Source: Candidatus Poribacteria bacterium
GTDB lineage: Bacteria > Poribacteria > WGA-4E > WGA-3G
Length of the DNA stretch: 7,529 bases
NCBI GenBank assembly: GCA_028818995.1
Contig: JAPPMR010000925.1
Coordinates: 1-7,529, forward strand
Direction of reading: 5' to 3'
The position numbers and the translations under genes are program-made. This document shows positions 1 to 5,067 of this stretch, piece by piece. Under the pieces are notes generated by a model. The model saw only the letters and a program-made list of their open reading frames with translations. It was not told where the DNA came from and made no database searches. Positions within the stretch are counted from its first letter, which is position 1; each line of letters begins with the position of its first letter.

Positions 1-252
1 GGATACGGCACAGAACGACATCTCCTTGAAGGAGATTTCAACGATATCGGGTGTTGGAATTATAGCTGCATGCCTTCACTCTTTAGTTCAGGACGTGGGT
101 TTCATGTGCGAACCGAAGGCGAATTTGATGAAGCGATGAAAACTGCCTTATCTGAAACGCAACAATTTACGCTTATTGAGGCAGAACTTGAAAAGTTGGA
201 TAGGTCTCCAGCACTTGCGCGGTTAGCAGAGCGAATGTCTGAAACGGTCTGA
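1..252 (+). CDS. Thiamine-diphosphate-dependent 2-keto acid decarboxylase (pyruvate/indolepyruvate decarboxylase type), C-terminal fragment
   Basis: The frame is open from base 1 and ends at TGA 250-252, giving the last 83 residues of a protein whose 5' part lies outside the window. The fragment opens with GYGTERHLLEGDFNDI and continues with WNY, GRGFHVRTEGEFDEAM and LDRSPALARLAE. This order matches the C-terminal ThDP-binding domain of pyruvate and indolepyruvate decarboxylases. The Glu of GYGTE (residue 5 here) aligns with the conserved catalytic Glu of the GYTIE segment in pyruvate decarboxylases, and the Asn in DFNDI belongs to the end of the ThDP/Mg-binding motif. Such enzymes decarboxylate 2-keto acids to aldehydes in the cytoplasm; the substrate cannot be read from this piece. 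An internal ATG at position 70 is not the start, because homology extends upstream of it. The gene converges with the next one, with only 4 nt between stop codons. Confidence 0.85.
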   Translation, partial: GYGTERHLLEGDFNDIGCWNYSCMPSLFSSGRGFHVRTEGEFDEAMKTALSETQQFTLIEAELEKLDRSPALARLAERMSETV

Positions 253-256
253 GATT

Positions 257-1060
257 CTATAGCGCATCAATCTTTTCCTGCAAAAATTTCACACAGAAAG
301 GCACTTGTTCTTCCGAAAGTCCATGCAGAACTACCGCGCCATCATAACCACACTCCTTTAGCAAACCGAGATATAGATCGTAATCCAGCAATCCTGTGCC
401 CGCAGCAAGATGCCCAGCGTGTCCATCCCGATCCAAATCCTTCGCATGTGCAAGCGCAATATCATCACCGAGCAACGCAAACGCCTCGTCAAGAATTTCA
501 CGCATCTTTGGTAACTCACCTTTGTGGAAGATATTCGCGCCATCCATACAAACTTTCAGATAAGGGGTTTGCATCTCATTAAGTAGGCGGCGCGCTTTCT
601 GTGCTGAGTCAATCACGTTTGACACTTCCGGTTCAAACGCCAATATTACCTTGTATTCCTCAGCAACCTCCAACGCCTTTTCCATTGATTCAACAAGGTC
701 TTTCCATGCAGATGCTGAGTTGTTATCAGGATGCGCACGCCACATACTCTGTGGATCACGAGAACCAGTGCAAAGTGTAATGACGGATGTCCCAAGTGCT
801 GCGCACTGCTCAGCAACATAACGTAACATACCCAAGCCTGCATGACGTTTCTCAACATCAGGGTCGATCATATTGTAGGTCCCGGAAAGTGCCGAAATCG
901 TAATCTGCCGCGCATCCAACTCTTTGCGAATTTCTGCAAGTGAGGGAGCATCTGCGGACAGATGGTACTGTAGGTAGTGAATACCGTGTGCTGCCACAGC
1001 ATCAAGCGTTTCTTCCAGAGTTTCCCGTCGAATCGTTCCCTCCATCAGACCAACATGCAT
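257..1060 (-). CDS. Sugar phosphate isomerase/epimerase family protein (xylose isomerase-like TIM barrel)
   Basis: This is a complete 267-residue protein, a normal length for single-domain AP-endonuclease-2/xylose-isomerase-like TIM barrels. The N-terminus (MHVGLMEGTI...AVAAHGIHYLQYHL) has the expected first strand and helix. Candidate metal or catalytic residues at strand ends are E143 and E145 in FEPE, D173 in CMDGAN, and H205 and D208 in HAKD. The last strand ends VVLHGLSE, with H246 where many relatives carry Glu, so the metal site may be modified. The start at 1060 is supported by AGGAG (complement of 1067-1071) six bases upstream. The stop is TAG. It is probably a cytoplasmic enzyme acting on a sugar, inositol or sugar acid; family relatives include inosose dehydratases, tagatose/ribulose epimerases and hydroxypyruvate isomerase, and the substrate cannot be assigned. 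A Gfo/Idh/MocA oxidoreductase, a common partner, lies divergently about 0.9 kb away. Confidence 0.85.
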   Translation of the reverse strand: MHVGLMEGTIRRETLEETLDAVAAHGIHYLQYHLSADAPSLAEIRKELDARQITISALSGTYNMIDPDVEKRHAGLGMLRYVAEQCAALGTSVITLCTGSRDPQSMWRAHPDNNSASAWKDLVESMEKALEVAEEYKVILAFEPEVSNVIDSAQKARRLLNEMQTPYLKVCMDGANIFHKGELPKMREILDEAFALLGDDIALAHAKDLDRDGHAGHLAAGTGLLDYDLYLGLLKECGYDGAVVLHGLSEEQVPFCVKFLQEKIDAL

Positions 1061-1140
1061 AAACTGCTCCTATAGTATAAATTGGTGATAAGCCTATCCT
1101 GAAATGAAGATATATAGTTAACGTGAGTTTGATAAATCCC
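1061..1140. other. Upstream region of the isomerase gene
   Basis: AT-rich leader of the leftward isomerase gene. It contains that gene's ribosome binding site (AGGAG on the minus strand, 1067-1071). A TATACT on the minus strand (1074-1079) lies too close to the start to serve as a convincing -10 box. I see no other structured element here. Confidence 0.4.
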
Positions 1141-1171
1141 GTAGGTTGGGTTTCACCTGCGGTTCAACCCA
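1141..1171. repeat. Short inverted repeat in the intergenic repeat cluster
   Basis: TGGGTT (1147-1152) is complementary to AACCCA (1166-1171), forming a six-base stem around a 13-nt loop. It is the first of a run of palindromes that continues to 1378. It has no T-tract, so it is not a classical terminator. It may be a dispersed repeat unit, but only one copy is present in this window. Confidence 0.35.
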
Positions 1172-1172
1172 T

Positions 1173-1210
1173 AAATCAACGGTATGAATGCCATTAGGCA
1201 TTCCCCGGGT
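1173..1210. repeat. Direct repeat copy 1 with internal hairpin
   Basis: This copy reads AAATCAACG (1173-1181), a short linker, a perfect hairpin GAATGCC-ATTA-GGCATTC (1186-1203), two variable bases, then CGGGT (1206-1210). The same layout recurs exactly 70 bases downstream at 1243-1282. The pieces match almost base for base apart from the loop, one linker base and the two variable bases. It does not code. It belongs to the same repeat family as the larger palindrome beginning at 1231. Confidence 0.7.
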
Positions 1211-1230
1211 ATAAACTTGAGCATATATCT

Positions 1231-1378
1231 TCTTGTGGGAGTAAATCAACGCTATGAATGCCTTTTTTGGCATTCAACGGGTTTTCAACCCCGATGAATA
1301 CCATACGCGTATTCATCGTTGATTTGGATATAACAGTTTGAATCTCAATAATCGGGCTTACAAAGCCCTCCCACAAGA
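1231..1378. repeat. 148-bp inverted-repeat-bounded element with nested, cloverleaf-like palindromes
   Basis: The outer ends are a perfect 11-bp inverted repeat: TCTTGTGGGAG (1231-1241) and CTCCCACAAGA (1368-1378). Inside, AAATCAACG (1243-1251) pairs with CGTTGATTT (1317-1325). This second stem encloses three adjacent hairpins: GAATGCC/GGCATTC (1256-1275), GGGTT/AACCC (1279-1291) and CGATGAATAC/GTATTCATCG (1292-1318; this arm shares two bases with the enclosing stem). Near the right end GGGCTT-ACA-AAGCCC (1354-1368) forms a further hairpin. Copy 2 of the direct repeat occupies 1243-1282, and 1309-1325 is a related half in reverse orientation. No ORF of note is present. The structure fits a small non-autonomous repeat (MITE- or REP-like) or a structured RNA; which of these cannot be decided from one locus. 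Confidence 0.65.
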
Positions 1379-1750
1379 GACAATCTGGTAATTATATGCT
1401 TAAATTGATGCCTATGATAATGACCCGACACACACTCATACACCCAATGCTGCACACGGATCTTGCCACAGAGTGTTGTGATATTCACGCCGCGTTTCTG
1501 TATCGGACGACACGCTTGTTCACACTCTGGACATTCAACAGATGCTGCTGATTGCCGAGATGCTGCTTGTGAGACACAAACTTCCAACAACTTCCGACCA
1601 CTTCTCAGCATGAGGTCGCGCACACGGGTCTCTGCCTCTTCTAACGGGATACAAGAGGTCGATAAAAGTTCGCCACAAACCTCAGCGATCTCTTCAAAAA
1701 TCTCCTTGACTTGGGGTATCTGATGGTATACTTATATTTATATTGAGCAT
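1345..1750 (-). pseudogene. Truncated transposase N-terminus, ISKra4-like (zinc-ribbon type)
   Basis: On the minus strand a frame is open from 1731 to a stop at 1345. It reads IPQVKEIFEEIAEVCGEL, then LEEAETRVRDLMLRSGRKLLEV, then CPECEQACRPIQKRGVNITTLCGKIRVQHWVYECVSGHYH. The helical lead-in, the CxxC motif and the 'TLxGxxRVxxxxYxC' segment resemble the N-terminal region of ISKra4/UPF0236-like transposases; this is recognition from memory, not a search. Resemblance ends near 1414, after GHYH, and the catalytic remainder of a protein usually more than 400 residues long is missing. The frame then runs through non-homologous sequence into the palindromic repeat. No start codon precedes the homologous region in frame. 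An ATG at 1748-1750 lies in another frame and would need a shift near 1727-1731 to join it. I read this as a decayed, non-functional insertion-sequence fragment. Confidence 0.6.
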
Positions 1751-1751
1751 C

Positions 1752-1800
1752 GGTATCCTCTCCTGTAAACAGTATTATTAGGATAGGATACCATTTTTTT
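1752..1800 (+). terminator. Terminator-like stem-loop with T-tract
   Basis: GGTATCCTCTCC (1752-1763) pairs with GGATAGGATACC (1781-1792), 11 of 12 positions, around a 17-nt loop. It is followed on the plus strand by one A and seven Ts (1794-1800). The form fits a Rho-independent terminator reading rightward, but the loop is long and no intact plus-strand gene ends nearby. It could insulate the downstream oxidoreductase gene. It could equally be a terminal structure of the adjacent insertion-sequence remnant. Confidence 0.35.
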
Positions 1801-1887
1801 ATATACCTTGCAACACCTCATCTCTTTACATATCACTGTTTCTACAAAAACTTTACATACTCATTCTGTAGGTTCTTAACATAATGC

Positions 1888-1916
1888 TTGTCAATCAAAG
1901 GGATTTATGATAAGAT
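1888..1916 (+). promoter_or_regulatory. Possible sigma-70-type promoter for the oxidoreductase gene
   Basis: TTGTCA (1888-1893, five of six consensus bases) is 17 nt from TAAGAT (1911-1916, four of six). They precede a strong ribosome binding site, AAAGGAG (1928-1934), seven bases before the ATG at 1942. The location fits but the -10 match is modest. The overlapping TATGAT at 1906-1911 is a better -10 hexamer with poorer spacing. Confidence 0.35.
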
Positions 1917-1941
1917 TATGGGTAATTAAAGGAGAAAGAAA

Positions 1942-2994
1942 ATGGCAATAGGATTAGGTGTTATTGGGATTAATCCTACCAATATGGGTTCAACTGCGAC
2001 ATTATTAAAGGATGTGCCGGACCTAAATTATGAGCTTCGCGGCATTTGTGCTAATCGATCGGATATTCTTGAAAACTACGCTAAAGATATCGGAGTCGAT
2101 TTTTGGACAACAGATTACCGTGAATTGATACAGCGTGATGACATCTCCGTTATTGCAGTCTATTCACCAGACCATCTTCATGCAGAACATTGCATCGCTG
2201 CGATTGAGGCAGGCAAGCACGTTGTCTGCACAAAACCGATGGTAACAACGTTGGCAGATGCACAACGTTTGGTGAACTTGGTTCGGCAACACGGTGTTAA
2301 ATTTCTTGTTGGACAAACAATGCGGTTTGACCTGCAGTTTTTAACGATGAAGAGGCTCTATGATGATGGTGATTTAGGTGACATCATGGTCGCAGATGCC
2401 TATTATGCCCATGATCTGCGCGATGTCTACGATTTTACACCGTGGCGACTACATGTCCCACAAGACCTAATGTTTGGCGGTGTCGTACATCCTGTTGATA
2501 TTCTGCGGAGTTTTCTCGGTGATGTTGAGGAGGTACATGCTTATGGTACAAAAGGTTTACTCACCCCAGAGTACCCGATAAAAAACAACTTCTTTCTCAA
2601 TTTGAAGTTCAAAGGTGGACAGATTGCCAGAGCGATGGGACTTTACGATGTTGTTCACCCACCCATGCCGATGATGCAAGTATCCATTTATGGTAGTAAA
2701 GGCACAATGATTGGCGACTTTACGGATAACAAGGGCGGACAAGTAAAACTCATGCTTGATAAGATGTCTGCAAGGGAACCTTTTGAGATGACATGTCCAC
2801 CTGAGGTAGACACAAGTGTTTACGGACATGGGCAAACAGTCATCCGATATATGCGGCATTTTCAGCAGTGTCTTGAAGAAGATTTAGAACCTTCTCCGAA
2901 TGTAGTTGATGGTGCAAAGTCTATCGCAGTAGGCGTTGCAGCGTGGGAATCAATTGAAACAAGAAAGCCTATAAAAGTATTTAACGAATTTTAG
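1942..2994 (+). CDS. Gfo/Idh/MocA family NAD(P)-dependent oxidoreductase
   Basis: This complete 350-residue protein has the typical length and two-domain order of the family. An N-terminal Rossmann fold begins GLGVIGINPTNMG (glycines at 6, 9 and 16, a variant of GxGxxG). Then come CANRSD after strand 2, VYSPDHLHAEHCIAAIEAGKHV (residues 73-94), and CTKPM (96-100) in place of the classic EKP; the Lys is kept, the Glu is replaced by Thr. The C-terminal domain carries GGVVHPVD (179-186), whose H183 and D186 fit the GG..H..D catalytic signature. Members oxidise or reduce sugars, inositols or sugar acids in the cytoplasm; the substrate is unknown. The start is fixed by AAAGGAG seven bases upstream. 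The stop is TAG. About 200 bases of regulatory DNA separate it from the next gene, so it appears to be its own unit. Confidence 0.9.
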   Translation: MAIGLGVIGINPTNMGSTATLLKDVPDLNYELRGICANRSDILENYAKDIGVDFWTTDYRELIQRDDISVIAVYSPDHLHAEHCIAAIEAGKHVVCTKPMVTTLADAQRLVNLVRQHGVKFLVGQTMRFDLQFLTMKRLYDDGDLGDIMVADAYYAHDLRDVYDFTPWRLHVPQDLMFGGVVHPVDILRSFLGDVEEVHAYGTKGLLTPEYPIKNNFFLNLKFKGGQIARAMGLYDVVHPPMPMMQVSIYGSKGTMIGDFTDNKGGQVKLMLDKMSAREPFEMTCPPEVDTSVYGHGQTVIRYMRHFQQCLEEDLEPSPNVVDGAKSIAVGVAAWESIETRKPIKVFNEF

Positions 2995-3026
2995 CAAGGG
3001 ACGAACAACAAAGATATAAAAATCTC

Positions 3027-3055
3027 TTGACATTAGTTGGACATTAATATATAAT
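3027..3055 (+). promoter_or_regulatory. Consensus sigma-70-type promoter of the metal operon
   Basis: TTGACA (3027-3032) and TATAAT (3050-3055) are exact consensus hexamers at the ideal 17-nt spacing. Transcription should start near 3062, inside the first palindromic operator, leaving a leader of roughly 135 nt before the regulator's ATG at 3196. A perfect promoter overlapped by operators fits a gene set that is strong by default and held down by a repressor. Confidence 0.88.
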
Positions 3056-3070
3056 TTAGGCATACCTAAA
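3053..3070. promoter_or_regulatory. Operator box 1 (DtxR/MntR type)
   Basis: TTTAGGCATACCTAAA (3055-3070) has perfect six-base arms and shares its first base with the -10 hexamer. Together with the two preceding As it repeats, over 12 bases, exactly 40 bp downstream in box 2. The TTTAGG/CCTAAA arms resemble known DtxR, MntR and TroR-type half-sites. Binding here would directly block RNA polymerase. Confidence 0.75.
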
Positions 3071-3092
3071 ATAAATTCTCAATGTATATAAC

Positions 3093-3117
3093 AATTTAGG
3101 CATATAGAGCCTAAATT
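3093..3117. promoter_or_regulatory. Operator box 2 (DtxR/MntR type)
   Basis: AATTTAGGC (3093-3101) and GCCTAAATT (3109-3117) form perfect nine-base arms around seven bases. This is the most symmetrical of the three boxes. Its left part repeats that of box 1 exactly 40 bp away, about four helical turns, so both would face the same side of the DNA. Its right arm abuts box 3. Confidence 0.75.
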
Positions 3118-3138
3118 TAGGTAGGTTAAGCCTACCAT
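3116..3138. promoter_or_regulatory. Operator box 3 (DtxR/MntR type)
   Basis: GGTAGG (3120-3125) and CCTACC (3131-3136) are perfect six-base arms around TTAAG. The core TAGGTTAAGCCTA closely resembles the DtxR/TroR-type consensus TTAGGTTAGCCTAA. It overlaps box 2 by about two bases, suggesting cooperative or alternative occupancy by more than one repressor dimer. Confidence 0.65.
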
Positions 3139-3141
3139 ATA

Positions 3142-3183
3142 CCGCAAATTAAGGAATCATACACGTAGCGTGTTTCCTTGCGG
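3142..3183 (+). promoter_or_regulatory. Leader RNA hairpin next to the ribosome binding site
   Basis: CCGC (3142-3145), AAGGAA (3151-3156) and ACACG (3161-3165) pair in order with GCGG (3180-3183), TTCCTT (3174-3179) and CGTGT (3169-3173). The loop is TAG, with two bulges on the 5' side. The stem ends three bases before the AGGAAG ribosome binding site (3186-3191). It lacks a T-tract, so it is not a terminator. It could stabilise the 5' end of the message or modulate initiation. I do not recognise it as a known manganese riboswitch. Confidence 0.5.
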
Positions 3184-3195
3184 ATAGGAAGACGA

Positions 3196-3867
3196 ATGCT
3201 TACACAAGCGGCTGAGGACTACCTCAAGTCAATCTATAAGTTACAAGAGAAGGGTGGCAAAGTCTCAACCGGTATTTTAGCGGAATATCTTGACGTTAAA
3301 CCAGCATCTGCCACAGGAATGATCAAAAAACTGAAATCAATGAACCTTGTAAGCCATGAACGTTATCAAGGCGTTACGCTTACGGAGGCAGGAAAAGCTG
3401 TTGCGCTTGAAATCATCCGACACCATCGTCTATTGGAACTCTATCTATTCAAAGCACTCGGTGTGCCGTGGGATGGCGTTCATGAGGAAGCCGAGAAGTT
3501 AGAGCATGTGATTTCAGAGGATGTGGAAGCAAGAATGGATGAATTTCTCGGATACCCAACTGTCGATCCACACGGTTCACCTATACCTGATAAAAACGGT
3601 GTTGTGCCCAAAACACCTTCCATTCCGATGACGGATCTACAGAACGGACAAGCTTGCGTTGTCGCTGAAGTGAGTGACAACGATTCAGCGATACTACGGC
3701 ATCTGGGAGGTTTCAACCTTTACCCAGGTACGGCATTCCGAGTTATTGAGGTGGCACCATTTGAGGGACCTTTCACTATTGATGTTGCCGGGCAGCAAGT
3801 AGTAATCGGACGCGAGGTTGCAAAAAACATATTCGTTAATAATGTCCAAGAAACAGATAATGTGTAA
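3196..3867 (+). CDS. mntR: DtxR-family metal-dependent transcriptional repressor, MntR/ScaR-like
   Basis: This cytoplasmic repressor is predicted to bind the operators just upstream when loaded with metal, controlling its own operon. The 223-residue form has the usual three parts: a winged helix-turn-helix (about 1-65, TGILAEYLDVKPASATGMIKKL), a dimerisation and metal-binding domain (about 70-130, HHRLLELYL...VHEEAEKLEHVIS) and a C-terminal FeoA/SH3-like domain (about 148-215). Candidate metal ligands by alignment to MntR/DtxR are D8, H77, E81, H96, E100, E103 and H104, plus H126. Asp and Glu replace the Met10 and Cys102 of DtxR, the pattern linked to Mn(II) sensing. Lys11 stands where B. subtilis MntR has Glu11, so the site is closer to ScaR/SloR. 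I chose ATG 3196, preceded by AGGAAG (3186-3191); a TTG at 3178 would add six residues and lies inside the leader hairpin. An Fe-responsive role cannot be excluded. Confidence 0.88.
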   Translation: MLTQAAEDYLKSIYKLQEKGGKVSTGILAEYLDVKPASATGMIKKLKSMNLVSHERYQGVTLTEAGKAVALEIIRHHRLLELYLFKALGVPWDGVHEEAEKLEHVISEDVEARMDEFLGYPTVDPHGSPIPDKNGVVPKTPSIPMTDLQNGQACVVAEVSDNDSAILRHLGGFNLYPGTAFRVIEVAPFEGPFTIDVAGQQVVIGREVAKNIFVNNVQETDNV

Positions 3868-3889
3868 GCGCGCTTTAAAGGCGCGCTTA
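3865..3889 (+). promoter_or_regulatory. Intercistronic hairpin overlapping the regulator stop codon
   Basis: TAAGCGCGC (3865-3873) pairs perfectly with GCGCGCTTA (3881-3889) around a seven-base loop. The first three bases are the regulator's TAA stop. No T-tract follows, so full termination is unlikely. The next gene's ribosome binding site begins nine bases further on. It may act as an mRNA processing or stability element, setting different levels for the regulator and the transport genes. Confidence 0.6.
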
Positions 3890-3910
3890 TCACCGATGAG
3901 GGAATTCAAA

Positions 3911-5062
3911 ATGGAACACCAAGAAAAGATTAAACCAGATGACAAAACTATCAAAACATGGAAACACCACCTACAAGATGAAATAGATGCAAGTTTCCTT
4001 TACAGCGTTTTCGCTAATCTTGAACCAGACCCTGATCGGAAAGATATATTACTTGAACTTGCTGAGGTAGAAAATCGGCATGTCGCACGTTGGGAAGAAA
4101 TGCTAACCTCATACAACGTCAAGATGAAGCAACAACGTCCAACTTTCAAAGCAAGATTCTGGGCATGGTATGCTCGTAAAATTGATAGAAAAATACCACT
4201 TTCGCGGATGCTACAAGAAGAAGCGAGCGAAGTAAAAGCCTATCTAACGCTCCATAAAAACAGCACATTGGCAGATGCCAAAGAAACAGCACTTGATTTA
4301 GCAAAAGAGTCTGCAATGCATACTGAAAGTTTAAAGGAACTCACCGGTTCAAGTGAGGAACCATGGCACAAAACTGAATCTGGGGGGATGTTAGGCAACA
4401 TCGTTTACGGCTTTAACGACGGATTAACAGCGAACTTTGGTTTACTTGCAGGAATTGTTGCTGCAACTTCGGAAACTCCCCATATTCTTGTGGGAGGTAT
4501 TGTTGGAACAGTTGCCGACTCACTCTCTATGGGTGCTTCAGGCTATCTTGCAGCGAAGAGTGAACAAGAGGTGTACGAACACGAAATTGAGGTGGAAAGG
4601 GAAGAAATCCGCCTCATGCCGGACATTGAAGAAGATGAACTCACGCTTATCTATGCCTCTCGCGGAGTTCCGAAAGAACATGCTCGACTTCTTGCGAAGG
4701 AAGTAATGAGTGATCCTGAAAGAGCATTAGAGGAAAAAATACAGGCGGAACTTAAGATCGGTGAAACCCATACGACACCTTTCAATGAGGGATGGATTAC
4801 CGGACTGGCAACCGCCGTTGGCGCATTTATTCCCGTTGCACCGTTTTTGTTTACTACCGTGGAAACTGCTATATGGATTTCTTTCTCTGTGGCAATGTTA
4901 TCGCACTTTGCTGTTGGTGCAGCACGAAGTCTTTTCACCGGGCGCGGCTTAATTCGAAGTGGTTTTGATATGTTTGTTGTCGGTCTCGGTGTTGCAGGGG
5001 TCGGTTATCTCGTTGGAAAACTTTTAGAACGTTATGTACTAATATACTTTTTAGGGAATTGA
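3911..5062 (+). CDS. Ferritin-like domain fused to VIT1/CCC1 transporter (MbfA-like iron/manganese transporter)
   Basis: The 383-residue protein has an N-terminal ferritin-like/rubrerythrin helical domain (about 12-145) and a C-terminal VIT1/CCC1 membrane domain (about 157-378). Likely diiron ligands are E24 (DEIDAS), E54 and H57 (ENRH), E104 and E107 (QEEASEVKAY), and E133 and H137 (AKESAMH). The membrane part begins VYGFNDGLTANFGLLAGI and continues DSLSMGASGYLAAKSEQE, both VIT1/CCC1 signatures. A Glu-rich cytoplasmic segment (about 218-245) follows, then three more hydrophobic helices (about 296-316, 318-338 and 352-372). The architecture matches MbfA (Er-VIT1) of rhizobia, which exports iron and possibly manganese across the inner membrane. 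ATG 3911 has GAGGG at 3898-3902, eight bases upstream. An upstream in-frame ATG at 3818 lies inside the regulator gene and is unlikely to be used. The stop (TGA) precedes the next ATG by 5 nt, indicating co-transcription. Confidence 0.88.
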   Translation: MEHQEKIKPDDKTIKTWKHHLQDEIDASFLYSVFANLEPDPDRKDILLELAEVENRHVARWEEMLTSYNVKMKQQRPTFKARFWAWYARKIDRKIPLSRMLQEEASEVKAYLTLHKNSTLADAKETALDLAKESAMHTESLKELTGSSEEPWHKTESGGMLGNIVYGFNDGLTANFGLLAGIVAATSETPHILVGGIVGTVADSLSMGASGYLAAKSEQEVYEHEIEVEREEIRLMPDIEEDELTLIYASRGVPKEHARLLAKEVMSDPERALEEKIQAELKIGETHTTPFNEGWITGLATAVGAFIPVAPFLFTTVETAIWISFSVAMLSHFAVGAARSLFTGRGLIRSGFDMFVVGLGVAGVGYLVGKLLERYVLIYFLGN

Positions 5063-5067
5063 ATATT

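Noticed and set aside
1074..1079. TATACT as a -10 box for the isomerase gene (minus strand)
   Set aside because: Transcription would start inside the ribosome binding site, and no -35 hexamer lies at a suitable distance.
1243..1325. Possible tRNA suggested by the cloverleaf-like folding
   Set aside because: There is no TTCNANNC-type T-arm, no D-arm consensus and no sensible anticodon loop; the arm sizes do not fit a tRNA.
1141..1378. Possible CRISPR array from repeated palindromic units
   Set aside because: There are only two direct copies with imperfect identity, there are no uniform spacers, and no cas genes are nearby.
1463..1723. Plus-strand open frame of 86 codons in the intergenic region
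   Set aside because: It is antisense to the transposase-like frame, has no ribosome binding site, and its translation has no recognisable domain.
3140..3195. Known manganese riboswitch (yybP-ykoY type) in the leader
   Set aside because: The region is too short and lacks the conserved internal-loop sequences; only a simple bulged hairpin is visible.
3818..3910. N-terminal extension of the ferritin-VIT1 gene from the ATG at 3818
   Set aside because: The extra 31 residues overlap the regulator gene in another frame and show no family similarity, and ATG 3911 has a good ribosome binding site.
4437..4952. Plus-strand frames of 89 and 63 codons inside the VIT1 gene
   Set aside because: They are shadow frames of a clearly coding region, without ribosome binding sites or recognisable domains.
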